Part shown: positions 8,568-22,183 of the stretch, in pieces
Numbering within the stretch: the first letter of the stretch is position 1
Layout: each line of letters starts with the position of its first letter
NCBI RefSeq assembly: GCF_002860255.1
Contig: NZ_PGVE01000029.1
Location: 36,538-100,537 of the forward strand
DNA: 64,000 nucleotides
Direction of reading: 5' to 3'
Source: Neobacillus cucumis
GTDB taxonomy: Bacteria; Bacillota; Bacilli; Bacillales; Cytobacillaceae
Translations under genes and position numbers: made by a program
Notes under the pieces: model-generated
Told to the model about the DNA's origin: nothing
Database searches by the model: none
Seen by the model: the letters and a program-made list of their open reading frames with translations, nothing else

Positions 8568-10388
8568 TTATGGACGAATATCATATTTCTTTATTTTTTC
8601 ATATAATGTCGAGCGTTGAATGCCCAACTTTCTCGCTGCAGCAGCTTTATTGCCTTTTGTTTCAAGGAGAGCTTGAATAATGATCTCTTTTTCCCTTACC
8701 CAAACGGAATCCTTAATATCTGTTAAAAGTCCTTTCTCCTTAATAGGATCTGGGGATGATACTATACCTGCTAAACGGCTGGTCCTAATCTTTGGTGGTA
8801 ACTCCAGTTCTGATATAATGACCGTTTCTGATAAACTGACCAGCATTTCAACGGTATTGACAAGCTCCCTTACATTCCCCGGCCAAGGATAGTGTACCAA
8901 TGCAGCCATGGCCTCCCTTGAGAATGTCTTCTGTTCAAAGCCGAACCGATCAGAAAACTGATGGAGATACTGATTTAACAACTCCGGAATATCTTCTTGC
9001 CGTTCCCTTAAGGGAGGAATTTCAAGACGGATGATGTTTAATCGATAGTACAGATCCTCTCGGAATTTACCCTCAGCCACCATTTCCTCCAAATGTTGAT
9101 TGGTCGCAGCGACAATTCTAACATCAATTTTGTGTTTGGCAATCCCGCCGACACGTTCTACCTCTCGTTCCTGGAGAACACGAAGGATTTTACTCTGCAT
9201 AAATAAAGGCATATCCCCAATCTCATCAAGGAAGATTGTCCCTTTATGAGCGAGTTCAAACTTACCGGGTTTCCCTCCTTTTTTCGCACCGGTAAAGGCC
9301 CCTTCCTCATAGCCAAATAATTCTGCCTCAAGTAAATGCTCCGGAATAGCAGCACAATTGACACTGATAAATGGACCTTCTGCATAGGGACTTAATTCGT
9401 GAATAGCGGTAGCAAACATTTCCTTCCCTGTCCCGCTTTCTCCGGTAATTAGGACGGTTGAGGGAGTTCTGGCCACCTTACGGGCTATTCGTTTGACGGC
9501 TTGAATTTGTGAACTTTGACCAATAATTTGGTCAAAGCTATCCATTTCTTTATATAGGATGTTCGATAATTCGGCATTCTCCGAAACTTGACGGGATAAT
9601 TCCTGCATCCTTCCAAGGATATCGTAAAGTTCTGTCACCCCATGAAAAATAATCATTCCAATCGCCCCAACCACTTTCCTTTCTCTCCAAATAGGGATAC
9701 GGTGTACAACCATATCCTGCCCTTGAATGCGTTGGATGTAGCCTTTTTCAGCCACACCCGTTTGGATCACAACGTGCAGCCGGGTATTTTCAATAATTTG
9801 GGTTACATGCTGCCCAAGCACCTCTTCACGTTTTTTTCCAATAAAACGGCTATAGGCATGATTAAATTCACTTATATAGCCATTTGCATCGATTACAACA
9901 ATTCCTTCATAAGCACTTTCCAATATGGTACTTAAGGTTTCAGCGATATGTAGTGTTTGTTGAAGCTGACCGATATGTTTGGCATAAGAATGCAGGATAT
10001 CGGTCCGTGTTAGTACGCCGACAAGACGGCCGTTCACATCCACAACAGGGAGTCGTCCTACCGGCAGCTCATAGGCTTTTGTTATCGTTTCGTTTTGTTC
10101 AATGGTCACTACTGATTTCGTCATTACATTGGAAATCGGACTATCAGGTGAAAGCCCTTCCAAAAAACAAGACATCAATCTTGTTCTGGTAATTAAACCT
10201 ACTACTCTATTGAGTTCATTCACAACCGGCAAACCGTCTATTCGGTAAGTCTGAAGAATGGTGACCGCCTCTCTTAATGTCTGGTTTGGCAGGACCGTAT
10301 ACGGATTGGTGGTCATCCATTTCCAGACAGGGTCAGTACTATTTAGATTTTGGATCTGTTTATCATCTTTTCTGTAATTGACGATCAT
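8568..10388 (-). CDS. Sigma-54-dependent transcriptional activator with CBS pair, PAS and AAA+ domains
   Basis: This activator of about 606 residues reads from N to C: two CBS motifs ([14 protein letters not shown] and [14 protein letters not shown], residues about 20-130), a PAS sensor domain (residues about 145-250 with [18 protein letters not shown]), an AAA+ domain with Walker A GESGTGKE, the sigma-54 contact loop GAFTGA and Walker B IFLDEIGD, and a C-terminal Fis-type helix-turn-helix ([20 protein letters not shown]). All parts for open complex formation are intact. The CBS pair suggests sensing of an adenosine nucleotide or CoA-type ligand; the PAS may bind a small organic acid. A start 15 codons upstream is possible, but the ATG used here follows GGGGGAGG at correct distance. 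It should activate the operon that begins 145 bases downstream. Confidence 0.92.
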   Translation of the reverse strand: MIVNYRKDDKQIQNLNSTDPVWKWMTTNPYTVLPNQTLREAVTILQTYRIDGLPVVNELNRVVGLITRTRLMSCFLEGLSPDSPISNVMTKSVVTIEQNETITKAYELPVGRLPVVDVNGRLVGVLTRTDILHSYAKHIGQLQQTLHIAETLSTILESAYEGIVVIDANGYISEFNHAYSRFIGKKREEVLGQHVTQIIENTRLHVVIQTGVAEKGYIQRIQGQDMVVHRIPIWRERKVVGAIGMIIFHGVTELYDILGRMQELSRQVSENAELSNILYKEMDSFDQIIGQSSQIQAVKRIARKVARTPSTVLITGESGTGKEMFATAIHELSPYAEGPFISVNCAAIPEHLLEAELFGYEEGAFTGAKKGGKPGKFELAHKGTIFLDEIGDMPLFMQSKILRVLQEREVERVGGIAKHKIDVRIVAATNQHLEEMVAEGKFREDLYYRLNIIRLEIPPLRERQEDIPELLNQYLHQFSDRFGFEQKTFSREAMAALVHYPWPGNVRELVNTVEMLVSLSETVIISELELPPKIRTSRLAGIVSSPDPIKEKGLLTDIKDSVWVREKEIIIQALLETKGNKAAAARKLGIQRSTLYEKIKKYDIRP

Positions 10389-10485
10389 CTGTAAACCTCC
10401 CCCAAAATGTAACAACCTACTACAAGTGTACACTATTTTTTCGAATAGTTGTCAAATTTCTGACACAATGTCCAGAGAAGTAGAC

Positions 10486-10533
10486 AAAAAAAACCCCCGG
10501 GATTCGTGGATATCACCCACTTCCCGGAGGTTT
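10486..10533 (-). terminator. Rho-independent terminator of the glycolytic operon
   Basis: A long hairpin (AAACC-CCGGGA outer stem and TGGGTGATATCCA inner stem) is followed on the minus strand by eight T residues, a few bases after the eno stop codon. It isolates eno from the accessory island. Confidence 0.85.
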
Positions 10534-10539
10534 AAAAAA

Positions 10540-14296
<3,757 letters not shown>

Positions 14297-14308
<12 letters not shown>

Positions 14309-15481
14309 CAGCGCCACAACGCCAGGAAGTGCTTTACCTTCCATAAACTCAAGTGATGCTCCGCCGCCTGTAGAGATATGGCTCATTTTGTCTGCTAAAT
14401 GGAACTTTTCAACTGCAGCTGCAGAGTCTCCGCCCCCGATTACTGAATATGTATCTTGTGATTCAGCTAGTGCTTCAGCAACCGCTTTTGTACCATTTGC
14501 AAAAGTATCAATTTCAAATACACCCATTGGTCCGTTCCAGATCACAAGCTTTGATTTTTGAATGACATCACGGTAGATTTCTCTTGTCTTAGGTCCGATA
14601 TCAAGAGCTTCCCAATCAGCTGGAATTTCTTCGATTGAAACAGCTTTTGTATTGGCATCAGCAGAGAAATCATCAGCCACGATCACATCAACAGGCATGT
14701 AGAAATTAACACCTTTTTGTTTTGCCTTTTCGATGAAAGAATTCGCCAAGTCAAGTTTATCTGCTTCTAATAAAGATTTACCAACTTCATGGCCTTGAGC
14801 TTTAACAAATGTATAAGCTAAACCGCCGCCAATGATTAGGTTATCAACAAGCTCAAGAAGGTTCTCAATAACACCGATTTTATCCTTTACTTTCGCACCG
14901 CCGACAATCGCTGTAAAAGGACGCTCTGGATTGGAAAGTGCTTTGCCAAGAACATCAAGTTCTTTTTCCATCAAGAAACCAGCTACTGCAGGCAGATTAT
15001 GAGCAATTCCTTCAGTAGAAGCATGTGCACGGTGAGCTGCACCAAATGCATCATTTACATATACATCTGCAAGTTCAGCAAAGTTTTTAGCCAATTCAGG
15101 GTCATTCTTTTCTTCACCAGGATAGAAACGTACATTTTCAAGAAGAAGAACATCGCCTTCATTCATCGTATCAATGATTGCTTTAACAGAATCTCCATAT
15201 GCTTCGTCCGCTTTCTTTACTTCTTTGCCAAGAATCTCAGAAAGTCTTACACCTACAGGAGTAAGGCGCATTTCCTCTACTACTTGACCTTTTGGACGGC
15301 CGAAATGGCTGGCAAGGATCACTTTTGCCCCTTGTTCCATTAAGTATTGAATGGTTGGTACTGCTGCACGAATACGTGTTTCGTCTGTGATTTTGCCATC
15401 CTGCATTGGAACGTTAAAATCTACACGGCAAAATACGCGTTTGCCTTTTACATCGATATCCTTAAGTGTTTTCTTGTTCAT
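14297..15481 (-). CDS. pgk: Phosphoglycerate kinase
   Basis: This 394-residue enzyme makes ATP from 1,3-bisphosphoglycerate. It starts [25 protein letters not shown] and has [10 protein letters not shown], the hinge region and the C-terminal [12 protein letters not shown] and [12 protein letters not shown] nucleotide site. The ATG chosen follows GGAGGT; a longer in-frame extension of 21 codons overlaps that site and lacks family similarity. It lies between gapA and tpiA, with a terminator-like hairpin upstream and a 21-bp repeat array downstream. Confidence 0.98.
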
Positions 15482-15550
15482 GTGTAAAGGACCTCCATTT
15501 TTAGCGGTATAACAACCGCTCGAGTAATAGTGAAAGTTCATCAATCAAGT

Positions 15551-15584
15551 AAAAAAGGAGGGGGAATCTTCCCCGCTCCCCTTT
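15551..15584 (-). terminator. Terminator-like hairpin between gapA and pgk
   Basis: AAAGGGGAGC-GGGGAA and TTCCCC-CTCCTTT form a strong stem with a 2-base loop, followed by T residues on the minus strand. It lies 32 bases after the gapA stop codon and should reduce read-through into pgk, helping gapA mRNA to exceed that of the distal genes, or protect the gapA 3' end. Confidence 0.7.
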
Positions 15585-15615
15585 GGAAAACATTAAATTA
15601 TATTAATCTTAAGGA

Positions 15616-16671
<1,056 letters not shown>

Positions 16672-17703
16672 TTACCCTTTCAATAACGTTTTTGCTGCAC
16701 CTTCATCTGTAATTAAAATCGTCGATTTCGGTGCTTGTTTTAAATAAGCTTTGATGGCTTTCGCTTTTGATTCTCCGCCTGCCACCGCAATGACATCCGG
16801 AATATGCGCAAGATCTTCTAGCTGTAGTCCAATGGTTAATACCTTATGGACAATTTGGCCTTCTTCGTTAAAATAATACCCAAATGCCTCGCCGACAGCC
16901 ATCCCTTCTTCAAGCTTCTTCTTAATTTCAGGATTGGTTTTCCGCCGTTCAGCCATTGTAATAGCATCCCCAATTCCATGGAGAACCATGCTGGCAGATT
17001 GAATTAAAGTTAAAACCTCGTGAATATCAGGTTCTTTGATCAGTGACTCGTAAATTTTCGAACTGACCTGACCTGGTACATATAAAACGCGATGCTTGGA
17101 ATCAGTGTTATGTGCCATATTTGAGCAAATGGTGTTTGCCTGATTATGTACATCTTCACCAACCCCTCCCCTTGCAGGAACAAATAGTAATTCCTTATGG
17201 GTTAAATCGGGTGTAAGTCTTTCCGCAACGGCAGCCATTGTTGAACCGCCAGTCACAGCGATGATATTTTTCCCGCCTAGAAGCTTTTTCATGCAAATTG
17301 CAGTCGCCTTGCCGAGTTCACCTTTGACCATCGGCGATTCGTCACTGTTTCCAGGGACGATGATCACCTTTTTAATGCCGAGCCGGTGCTTTAATTCTAG
17401 TTCCATGACGTCTATACCCTTTAGCTCACGCATTAAACCTTCTAAATCTTCAAGTAAATTTTTCCCTTCTGAGGTTAAACTCATTCCTACATTATTTGTA
17501 GTAATAAGATTTTGTTCTTTGAGGAATTCTACTTCACTGCGAAGTATTCTTTCGGTAAGCCCAAGGCTGACAGCTAAGCTCCTTCTTCCTACTGGCTGCA
17601 TGTATCCTATGTAACGTAAAATGGTGTGTCGTTTCTGCAGGACTTGAAGGAGATCGGGTAATAATCTTTTTTGAATATCAATAAATGACTGCATGAACTG
17701 CAT
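16672..17703 (-). CDS. cggR: Central glycolytic genes regulator CggR
   Basis: This SorC/DeoR-type repressor has 343 residues. The N-terminal part (about 1-85) holds the winged helix with PVGRRSLAVSLGLTERILRSEVEFL. The C-terminal effector domain has AVTGGSTMAAVA (phosphate binding), PARGGVGEDVHNQANTICSNMA, and IAVAGGESKAKAI, all close to B. subtilis CggR. The family binds fructose 1,6-bisphosphate, which relieves repression of the gapA operon. It is the first gene of the operon, with its operator just upstream. The first Met or the fourth may be the start. Confidence 0.97.
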   Translation of the reverse strand: MQFMQSFIDIQKRLLPDLLQVLQKRHTILRYIGYMQPVGRRSLAVSLGLTERILRSEVEFLKEQNLITTNNVGMSLTSEGKNLLEDLEGLMRELKGIDVMELELKHRLGIKKVIIVPGNSDESPMVKGELGKATAICMKKLLGGKNIIAVTGGSTMAAVAERLTPDLTHKELLFVPARGGVGEDVHNQANTICSNMAHNTDSKHRVLYVPGQVSSKIYESLIKEPDIHEVLTLIQSASMVLHGIGDAITMAERRKTNPEIKKKLEEGMAVGEAFGYYFNEEGQIVHKVLTIGLQLEDLAHIPDVIAVAGGESKAKAIKAYLKQAPKSTILITDEGAAKTLLKG

Positions 17704-17724
17704 GCTCCTTTATTATATGTAGTT

Positions 17725-17762
17725 GGTCTTAAAATGTCCACCCTAGACATATTATGTCCCGC
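17725..17762 (-). promoter_or_regulatory. CggR operator
   Basis: On the minus strand two half sites GCGGGACATAATATGTC and GTGGACATTTTAAGACC lie in tandem with a short spacer, matching the known CggR pattern CGGGAC-N6-TGTC repeated twice. It lies in the 5' leader of cggR, where a bound repressor would block elongation. Confidence 0.88.
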
Positions 17763-17768
17763 CTACAC

Positions 17769-17812
17769 TAAAAAAAATCACCCCTATTACGAAATTCATT
17801 GTAACAGGAGTG
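17769..17812 (-). terminator. Terminator of the rpoN-glutaredoxin-like unit
   Basis: A 12-bp stem (CACTCCTGTTAC paired with GTAATAGGGGTG, some G-T pairs) is followed on the minus strand by eight T residues. Its 5' arm overlaps the -10 region of the candidate cggR promoter, so transcripts that start there cannot form it. Confidence 0.75.
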
Positions 17813-17826
17813 AAAACCGATTTCAA
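17798..17826 (-). promoter_or_regulatory. Candidate sigma-A promoter of the cggR-gapA operon
   Basis: TTGAAA (17821-17826) and TACAAT (17798-17803) are separated by exactly 17 bases on the minus strand. The start site would lie upstream of the CggR operator, as in B. subtilis. It overlaps the terminator of the preceding gene. Confidence 0.65.
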
Positions 17827-17827
17827 C

Positions 17828-18079
17828 TCATTTGATTCGGTTTTTTTCTTGCAAACGGTTACTTATGTCAAATTTGTCAACAAATCCATAACCTACTTCT
17901 TCATCGTTCAAATAAACCACAGGGATCATCAAACCATATTGTTCTGTTAACTCATCACTTGTTTCAATATCAATTTCCTCTAGCTTAAACTCCCACTCTT
18001 CCTGCAATTCTAGAATCGCAGCTTTGGCTTTGTCGCAAAGCGGACAGCGATTCCTTGTATATAACGTAATTTTATGCAT
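17828..18079 (-). CDS. Glutaredoxin/thioredoxin-fold family protein
   Basis: This small protein of about 83 residues begins MHKITLYTRNRCPLCDKAK, a beta strand followed by the CPLC redox motif and first helix of the glutaredoxin-like fold. The cis-proline occurs in LMIPVVYLND. It is predicted to be a cytoplasmic thiol redox protein; no substrate is known. An upstream TTG overlapping the rpoN stop codon would add six residues, but the ATG chosen has its own AAAGGA and GAGGAA sequence. It follows rpoN closely and is followed by a terminator. This rpoN-glutaredoxin-cggR order is common in Bacillus relatives. Confidence 0.85.
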   Translation of the reverse strand: MHKITLYTRNRCPLCDKAKAAILELQEEWEFKLEEIDIETSDELTEQYGLMIPVVYLNDEEVGYGFVDKFDISNRLQEKNRIK

Positions 18080-18093
18080 TTCCTCTAATCCTT

Positions 18094-19416
18094 TCAATTG
18101 AACCGTTTCCTTTTAGATGATGAGGGAATACCGAGCTGTTCTCTGTACTTGGCTACTGTTCTCCGTGAGACAAGGATGCCCTTTTGTTGTTTTAATTGCT
18201 CTGCCATATCTTGGTCTGACAGCGGCTTCTCCTTATTTTCTCCAGCAACTAACGCACTGATTTCATTTTTAACCTGCGCAGAGGATGTACTCTCCTCGTC
18301 TGAGATGGTTTGAATCGTACTTGTGAAAAATGTTTTTAGAGGAAAGGTCCCAATTGGTGTCTGCACATACTTTTCTCTAACCGCCCGACTAACGGTTGAT
18401 TCATGAATATCAAGTTCGTTAGCTATTTCCTTCATCGTCATGGGTACTAAATATTGGCTTCCCTTTTGAAAAAAGGCCGGTTGTTTTTCAACAATCTTCA
18501 TCACTACTTTTATAAGAGTCTCTTTTCGCTGTTCAATACTTCTTAAAATCCATTGGTAATCCTGAACCTTATCCTGTAAAAAACGGCTGACCTGCTTATT
18601 TTGATTATGAAATTTTTGATAGTATGACTCATTAAAACGAATCCGCGGCAAAAAATCATCATACATACGAACAGTTAATCTCTCATTAGTTTGTTCAATA
18701 ATGGCATCAGGAATAATATAAGTGGTCGGCTCCTTTTGCAGCATGGCAGCTGGTTTGGGATTTAACTTCTGAATTTCATCAAACACATCCTGCAAATCCT
18801 TCAAGCTTACACTTAATTCTTTGGCAATAGGCTTCCACTTTTTTTCTGCAAACGGAACAAAATAGTTGGTTAGAATAGTTTGGGCCAGTTCATTATTAGG
18901 ATTATTATAATAACATTGCATAAGCAGACATTCTTGTAAATCTCTTGCTCCAATACCAGAAGGCTCAAGTGTTTGAATAATCGCTAGACAGTCTTCCACT
19001 ATTTCATGATCGACACGTAATTTCCGGGCAATTTCCACAAGGTCTTCCGTAAAGTAACCGTTTTCATCTAAGTTTTTAATTAAGTGCCGAATGACTTTCA
19101 ATTGTACGGCTGTTAAGTTAGTAATCTTAAGTTGAGAGATTAAGTGTTCCTCAAGTGAAAACGGTTTGTCAGCAATCTGTTCAATCCAATCTTTTTCCGT
19201 TTTCTGGTGTTTCCCGCGGTTACGATCAATCAAGGGATTCATTGGTTTGACGTTAACATTTTCAATTTTAAGCAGAGGATTTTCCAATGCCTTATCTTCT
19301 AAAAATGCAGCAAGCTCTTGCGTAGAATACTGTAATAAGGCGATTGCCTGTGATAGTTCCTGCGTCATTGCTAACTTTAATGTTTGCTGCTGCCATAAAC
19401 CCGCTTTTAAATCCAT
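18094..19416 (-). CDS. rpoN: RNA polymerase sigma-54 factor (RpoN/SigL)
   Basis: This sigma-54 factor of about 440 residues has the glutamine-rich activator-interacting region I (MDLKAGLWQQQTLKLAMTQELSQAIALLQ), the core-binding domain in the middle, a helix-turn-helix (MKEIANELDIHESTVSRAVR) and the RpoN box SRRTVAKYREQLGIPSS near the C-terminus. It reads -24/-12 promoters only together with AAA+ activators. Its presence fits the activator and exact -24/-12 promoter at 8.5-10.4 kb. The ATG used follows AGGAGGGG at about 10 bases; a GTG three codons upstream is too close to that site. Confidence 0.97.
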   Translation of the reverse strand: MDLKAGLWQQQTLKLAMTQELSQAIALLQYSTQELAAFLEDKALENPLLKIENVNVKPMNPLIDRNRGKHQKTEKDWIEQIADKPFSLEEHLISQLKITNLTAVQLKVIRHLIKNLDENGYFTEDLVEIARKLRVDHEIVEDCLAIIQTLEPSGIGARDLQECLLMQCYYNNPNNELAQTILTNYFVPFAEKKWKPIAKELSVSLKDLQDVFDEIQKLNPKPAAMLQKEPTTYIIPDAIIEQTNERLTVRMYDDFLPRIRFNESYYQKFHNQNKQVSRFLQDKVQDYQWILRSIEQRKETLIKVVMKIVEKQPAFFQKGSQYLVPMTMKEIANELDIHESTVSRAVREKYVQTPIGTFPLKTFFTSTIQTISDEESTSSAQVKNEISALVAGENKEKPLSDQDMAEQLKQQKGILVSRRTVAKYREQLGIPSSSKRKRFN

Positions 19417-19443
19417 CAGGCTCACCCCTCCTTTACCTATTTT

Positions 19444-19466
19444 ACACGATGAATAGTTATTCGTGT
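19444..19466. promoter_or_regulatory. Inverted repeat just upstream of rpoN
   Basis: ACACGA and TCGTGT flank an AATA/TATT inner match, giving an imperfect 23-base palindrome about 30 bases before the rpoN start. It may be a repressor site or a leader hairpin. Confidence 0.35.
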
Positions 19467-19545
19467 GAAAATAATTTAGTTTGCTTACAGAGGGAAGTTT
19501 TTACCAAAACAAAATAAATTCCACACATAAAGACTTGTATGAATT

Positions 19546-20287
19546 GGTATAGAGTAACAGGTTCCGTTTCCTATCTCAAACATTAAACATGTAGGTTTAA
19601 ATGAGTGCCTATTTGCATATGAAATTGACACTCACTTTTTATTGGGGTAAAACCATTTGTGCTGAAATTTCATATAAATTTGTATAGGGAAATGCACCCC
19701 AAAATGTGGGGGTACAATGGCTGTTGTACCCCTACAGTTTCACCCCAATTTGGTATACAATTTGTCTCACAAAAAATGCTACACAACACATTATAATTGA
19801 TATATATATATATGTTATAATGAAGTCTTATCCTTAATTGAGTAACCAATGATATTTAAAATAAGCGGAGATTTTTCGGTTAGTTTGCACAATAGAGCTC
19901 GGTTCGGGGTATATAAACGGAGGTTTTCCGGTTAAGCAAAGCAAAATTACCTATTTTCACGCTTTTCGAGTCAATAGACGGAATCTTTCCGTTTATTTAA
20001 GCTGTTTTCAGTGATATTTCCTAATTAAGAGAAATTTCTCCGCTTATTTATCAAACTTCCACTAACGAGTAGGGATTCTTGAAGAATTAGGGAATTACTT
20101 ATTGAAGTAACAGAGGCGTTATTTTTAACTGGTAAAAAGCGGTTATTAAAATAGCTCAGTACAGTGAACTGAGCCATTTTATTTTTAATTGTAAAAACAG
20201 ATACAAAAGACAGTACCAAATTGGGGTACATTTTCGATTTCATTTTTGGGTTTTGCGACAGGAAACGGAACCCTTTAGGTATAGAGT
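19546..20287. mobile_element. Candidate decayed non-autonomous element with terminal inverted repeats (gene-free region)
   Basis: The 880-base gap between rpoN and the transglutaminase gene has no credible gene. It contains GGTTCCGTTTCCT at 19560-19572 and its exact reverse complement at 20260-20272, with similarity continuing inwards (about 19 of 21 bases). Outside these repeats lie direct copies of GGTATAGAGT (19546-19555 and 20278-20287), like a target duplication. Inside are a further inverted pair (CCCCAATTTGGTA near 19744 and TACCAAATTGGGG near 20214), a strong hairpin at 19709-19734 with GGGGTACAA and TTGTACCCC, a TA run near 19800, and a 52-base periodic repeat at 19861-20060. Confidence 0.45.
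19861..20060. repeat. Degenerate 52-bp periodic repeat downstream of the transglutaminase operon
   Basis: ATAAGCGGAGATTTTTCGG (19861), ATAAACGGAGGTTTTCCGG (19913), ATAGACGGAATCTTTCCG (19974) and AGAGAAATTTCTCCGCTT (20028) resemble one another. Steps are 52, 61 and about 52 bases. Each unit has a CGGA..TCCG type dyad. Confidence 0.5.
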
Positions 20288-20307
20288 CACTGTTTTTTCG
20301 TTAGAAA

Positions 20308-21177
20308 TTAATCTTCCAGAACTTTCACATCTACATCAACCGTTAATGTTTGCGCTGCAGTTCCTGTATAAACTCCCTTTACAGGTACAATATCCCGGTA
20401 ATCACGTCCATGACCTATTTTTACATAACGCCAGTTGACCATTTCATTATTCGTAGGATCAAATCCAACCCAGCCCATATCCGGTATGTATGCTTCTACC
20501 CATGCGTGGGAAGCTTGTTCATAATCCGCATTCCCACCCTGTAAATCACCTATAAAGTGATACCCGCTTACATATCTGGCTGGAATACCTCGGGAACGGC
20601 AAACAGCTATCATCAAATGCGCAAAATCCTGGCACACTCCCCGTTTCAACATCAATGTCTCTTCTACCGTTGTATGCACGTCTGTTGCTTGTGGATCATA
20701 GATAAAGTTAACATATATACTTTCTGTGATATCTTTCAAAAGGAGATAGATTCCTCCAGACGAATCCAGATCCGCCATGCTATCAGCATAAGCACTTAGA
20801 TCCGGCGATAATTTTGTATAGGCAGTTCCGTTCAAGTATTCCGTAAAATGGTTTTGAAAGGTAATACTTCGAATGATTTTTTTTTCAGTAAAAAGAGGCA
20901 ATGGCCTTCTATGATAAAGTTCCTTTTCATCTGTAAACACAATAGAATGCGCTTTGATTAAAAGCTCCTGATGAGGTTGGGTAACCGAAAATGCATGTAC
21001 TTTATTTACAAAAAAATCCTCGTATGAAAAAAGTTCTACATTGGGTTGTACACTAATAGAATGCTCATAACAGAATTGCCTTGAATCCGTCTGAGGGGTC
21101 AGCCGAATTTCATTGACACTGTAGTCTATCGCTTCTTGATATGTATAAAGAGTGTAATGAGAAATCTTCAGTTTCAT
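20308..21177 (-). CDS. Transglutaminase-like cysteine protease family protein
   Basis: This 289-residue protein has an N-terminal beta domain (YTLYTYQEAIDYSVNEIRLTPQ) typical of bacterial transglutaminase-like proteins, followed by the papain-like core. The catalytic triad is visible: cysteine in KRGVCQDFAHLM, histidine in ASHAWVEAYIP and aspartate in WVGFDPTNN. Most such bacterial proteins are thought to be proteases or peptide-modifying enzymes rather than true transglutaminases. No signal peptide is seen, so it is likely cytoplasmic. It overlaps the alpha-E gene by 4 bases, and together with the ATP-grasp gene forms a module found in many bacteria, whose product remains unknown. Confidence 0.9.
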   Translation of the reverse strand: MKLKISHYTLYTYQEAIDYSVNEIRLTPQTDSRQFCYEHSISVQPNVELFSYEDFFVNKVHAFSVTQPHQELLIKAHSIVFTDEKELYHRRPLPLFTEKKIIRSITFQNHFTEYLNGTAYTKLSPDLSAYADSMADLDSSGGIYLLLKDITESIYVNFIYDPQATDVHTTVEETLMLKRGVCQDFAHLMIAVCRSRGIPARYVSGYHFIGDLQGGNADYEQASHAWVEAYIPDMGWVGFDPTNNEMVNWRYVKIGHGRDYRDIVPVKGVYTGTAAQTLTVDVDVKVLED

Positions 21178-22160
21178 ACCGCCGCAACCTTCTTTTGGGG
21201 TGAGCTTTCCGAAAATTCAGCTCCCTCTTCATAAAAAAAGCAATTTTCAATTTCCATCCCGATCTGATTCACCATGCCATGGATTTCATTTAACCAGGTT
21301 TGAAGGTCTCGGTTAGTTTGTTCTTTTAAATCAAAACCAGCTGACAACTCCGCTTTTATTCCAGTCAAAAGGCGATTTAACTTCGTGTACCTAACTATGT
21401 AAATATCATTTTCTACGATCTTCAAATACATTTCTAAATTGGTTAAGGAAAAGAAAACTGACTTAGGGAAAGCTTTGTTATGTACAAGAAACTCAAAAAT
21501 TTCTTCTTGCTTTATTTGATTAGAATAATGTTTTCGGAAAGCCTCTAGACCATCTGCACTCTCTATAATAGAAATGAATGGATGATAAGATTCTCTCTCC
21601 TCTTTTAATAAATCACAAAATAGCTGAAGAATACGAAGACTATTTGCTGCTCTTTCAATAAATTTACCAGCCTGAATAAAATTCCACTCGTTTTCGCGAA
21701 GCATGGTTGAATCAGTAATCCCATTGAAAAGAGATACTTTTTGATGAATTTTTTCAAAAAAACGATAAGGCAATTGATTGTTACCTTCTTGACCACCCTG
21801 GGCCTTTAGCCAATGGTAAAAAGAATTAATGGAATCCCATATCTTTTCTGGAAGCTGCCCTCTCACTATTCGGACATTTTGTCTTGCTTTTCCCAAACAA
21901 GAGAGAATGGAATTGTCATATGTATGTTCAAAAGATAGAAAATCAAGTAACTCATGATTATGAATTTCTATTAACTGATTGGCAAAACGATGATCACTGA
22001 AAGCAGCTAGAAGTCTTTTCTTTAGGTATTCCTGGTTATTCTCTTTGTCAAGAAGCACATGATGCGAATGGTAGTTTACATCGATCAATCGAGTAGTAAA
22101 GTCCACCCTTTCCATATAACGTCCAATCCAATAAAAAGATTCAGCCATTCTATTTAACAT
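21174..22160 (-). CDS. Alpha-E domain-containing protein
   Basis: This mostly helical protein of about 328 residues begins MLNRMAESFYWIGRYMERVDFTTRLIDV, the signature start of the alpha-E domain. Members occur almost only next to circularly permuted ATP-grasp and transglutaminase-like genes, as here. The domain has no known catalytic activity and may help the ATP-grasp enzyme hold its substrate. The start is set by AAGGAAAG before the ATG; the 26 further codons upstream come from an inserted repeat element and should not be translated. The gene overlaps the next by 4 bases. Confidence 0.88.
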   Translation of the reverse strand: MLNRMAESFYWIGRYMERVDFTTRLIDVNYHSHHVLLDKENNQEYLKKRLLAAFSDHRFANQLIEIHNHELLDFLSFEHTYDNSILSCLGKARQNVRIVRGQLPEKIWDSINSFYHWLKAQGGQEGNNQLPYRFFEKIHQKVSLFNGITDSTMLRENEWNFIQAGKFIERAANSLRILQLFCDLLKEERESYHPFISIIESADGLEAFRKHYSNQIKQEEIFEFLVHNKAFPKSVFFSLTNLEMYLKIVENDIYIVRYTKLNRLLTGIKAELSAGFDLKEQTNRDLQTWLNEIHGMVNQIGMEIENCFFYEEGAEFSESSPQKKVAAV

Positions 22161-22183
22161 GTTCTTTCCTTCTTTCTGATAGA

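Noticed and set aside
1033..10388. Firm call as a sulfonate (dihydroxypropanesulfonate) degradation cluster
   Set aside because: Only the HisD-like protein points that way. No sulfolactate lyase or other carbon-sulfur cleaving enzyme is visible in the window.
20025..20243. Minus-strand 72-codon frame in the rpoN-transglutaminase gap
   Set aside because: It lies within the inverted-repeat region, has low-complexity composition and no ribosome binding site or recognisable domain.
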